This document shows, one piece after another, positions 4,387 through 5,612 of a DNA stretch of 5,612 bases. The stretch is from contig JAJQIE010000127.1 in the NCBI GenBank assembly GCA_021199395.1, forward strand, positions 1-5,612. Direction: 5' to 3'. A program made the translations under genes and the position numbers. Below the pieces are notes generated by a model that ran no database searches, had not been told where the DNA came from, and saw only the letters and a program-made list of their open reading frames with translations. This stretch comes from Lachnospiraceae bacterium. Lineage in GTDB: Bacteria > Bacillota > Clostridia > Lachnospirales > Lachnospiraceae. Numbering within the stretch: position 1 is the stretch's first letter; every line of letters begins with the position of its first letter.

Positions 4387-5612
4387 GTGGAAGAGAATGT
4401 GTTAAAACGGGTGATGCCGCACAGTACCGAGGCGGAACAGTCCGTCATTGGCGCTATGCTGATGGATCGGGATGCTGTTACAGTTGCATCTGAGCTGCTG
4501 ATTCCGGAGGACTTTTATCAGAAGCAATATGGGATCCTGTTTGAGGCAATGACAGAGCTGTACGGCGAGAACAAGCCGATTGACGCCATTACCCTTCAGA
4601 ACCGCCTGAAGGAAAAGGATGTGCCGCCGGAGATCAGCAGTCTGGAATATGTTCGCGACATGATCACATCCGTGCCGACCTCGGCAAATGTCAGGTACTA
4701 TGCGCAGATTGTCTCTGAAAAGGCGCTGATGCGCAGGCTGATCCGGGTCAGCGAGGAGATCGCCGCATCCTGCTATGCGGGCAGGGAAAACGTCGAAACG
4801 ATCCTGGAGGATACGGAAAAAAAGGTATTCCAGGTGCTCCAGCGCAAAACGGGCGAGGATTTTACACCGATCAAGGAAATTGTTCTGAACGCCCTTGATA
4901 AAATTGAGGCGGCGAGCCGCTCCAAAGGCAATGTGACAGGGCTCGCGACCGGTTTTATCGATCTGGATTACAAGACCTCAGGCTTTCAGCCGTCAGACCT
5001 TTTGCTGATCGCTGCCCGCCCGTCTATGGGAAAGACGGCGTTTGTCTTAAATATTGCGGAATATATGGCTTTTCACAGTGGACTGACTGTGGCGGTGTTC
5101 AGCCTTGAGATGTCAAAGGAGCAGCTGGTCAACCGTCTGTTTGCGATGGAATCGCGCGTGGACTCTCAGACACTTCGAACAGGCAATCTGAACGACAGCG
5201 ACTGGACGAATCTGATCGAGGCTGCAGGTACGATTGGACGGTCCAGACTGATCATCGACGACACGCCGGGTATTTCAGTGTCAGAGCTGCGCAGCAAGTG
5301 CAGGAAATACAAGCTGGAGCAAAAGCTTGACATTGTTATGATCGACTATCTCCAGCTCATGCAGGGCAGCCGACGCTCGGAATCCAGGCAGCAGGAGATT
5401 TCGGACATTTCGCGTTCTTTAAAAGAAATAGCCAGAGAATTGCAGGTGCCGGTGGTAGCGCTTTCCCAGCTCTCCCGTGCCGTAGAGCAGCGCCCGGATC
5501 ATCGCCCGATGCTCTCGGATCTCCGTGAATCCGGGGCAATTGAGCAGGACGCCGACGTTGTGATGTTTCTTTACCGCGATGATTATTACAATCATGATAC
5601 ACAGAAAAAGGA
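4387..5612 (+). CDS. dnaB: Replicative DNA helicase DnaB, 3' end missing
   Basis: 408 codons are present and the frame is open at the window edge; family length is about 440-450, so some 30-40 residues are missing. The start is GTG at 4387, 7 bases after AAGGAG (4374-4379), matching the family N terminus (LKRVMPHSTEAEQSVIGAML). The N-terminal DnaB domain (about 8-110, with VPTSANVRYYAQIV) and linker lead to the RecA-like domain: Walker A RPSMGKT (211-217), the FSLEMS motif with likely catalytic Glu241, Walker B IDYLQLM (319-325, Asp320), LSQLSRAVEQR (359-369) and LRESGAIEQDADVVMFLYR (379-397). It unwinds DNA at the fork as a hexamer. The Bacillus name for this gene is dnaC. It is probably co-transcribed with gdpP and rplI. 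Confidence 0.95.
   Translation, partial: MEENVLKRVMPHSTEAEQSVIGAMLMDRDAVTVASELLIPEDFYQKQYGILFEAMTELYGENKPIDAITLQNRLKEKDVPPEISSLEYVRDMITSVPTSANVRYYAQIVSEKALMRRLIRVSEEIAASCYAGRENVETILEDTEKKVFQVLQRKTGEDFTPIKEIVLNALDKIEAASRSKGNVTGLATGFIDLDYKTSGFQPSDLLLIAARPSMGKTAFVLNIAEYMAFHSGLTVAVFSLEMSKEQLVNRLFAMESRVDSQTLRTGNLNDSDWTNLIEAAGTIGRSRLIIDDTPGISVSELRSKCRKYKLEQKLDIVMIDYLQLMQGSRRSESRQQEISDISRSLKEIARELQVPVVALSQLSRAVEQRPDHRPMLSDLRESGAIEQDADVVMFLYRDDYYNHDTQKK

Overview
The window carries a classic Firmicutes chromosomal housekeeping cluster, all on the + strand, in the order rpsF - ssb - rpsR - (structured 400-base gap) - gdpP - rplI - dnaB (cut by the right edge). The gene order, the strong AGGAGG-type ribosome binding sites, the roughly half-GC composition and the protein styles (tryptophan-free SSB ending in LPFN, four-ligand zinc-type S18, PAS/GGDEF/DHH GdpP) suggest a member of the Clostridia, most likely Lachnospiraceae. 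The family assignment is inference, made without a database search.

Region 1-303 has no gene. It holds two strong stem-loops without U-tracts, two near-copies of the short motif GTGAATG(G)TAAC that bracket them, a sigma-A type promoter overlapped by a small palindrome, and a leader of about 110 bases with possible structure ahead of rpsF. Region 304-1382 is the rpsF-ssb-rpsR operon: small-subunit proteins S6 and S18, which bind 16S rRNA together, with single-stranded DNA-binding protein between them.

Region 1383-1782 has no credible gene. From 1428 to 1636 it is almost continuously self-complementary: four consecutive hairpins, the first two competing for the same bases, the last one a rho-independent terminator. 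A weak extended -10 promoter and a good ribosome binding site follow and start the second transcription unit.

Region 1783-5612 holds gdpP (cyclic-di-AMP phosphodiesterase), then rplI (L9) 2 bases after the gdpP stop with its ribosome binding site inside gdpP, then dnaB (replicative helicase) starting at GTG after an 88-base gap with a hairpin. The window thus joins translation (S6, S18, L9), replication and repair (SSB, DnaB) and c-di-AMP turnover. I see no defence system, mobile gene, CRISPR array or new multi-gene system. The most interesting material is non-coding: the stacked palindromes upstream of gdpP and the repeat-like hairpins upstream of rpsF.
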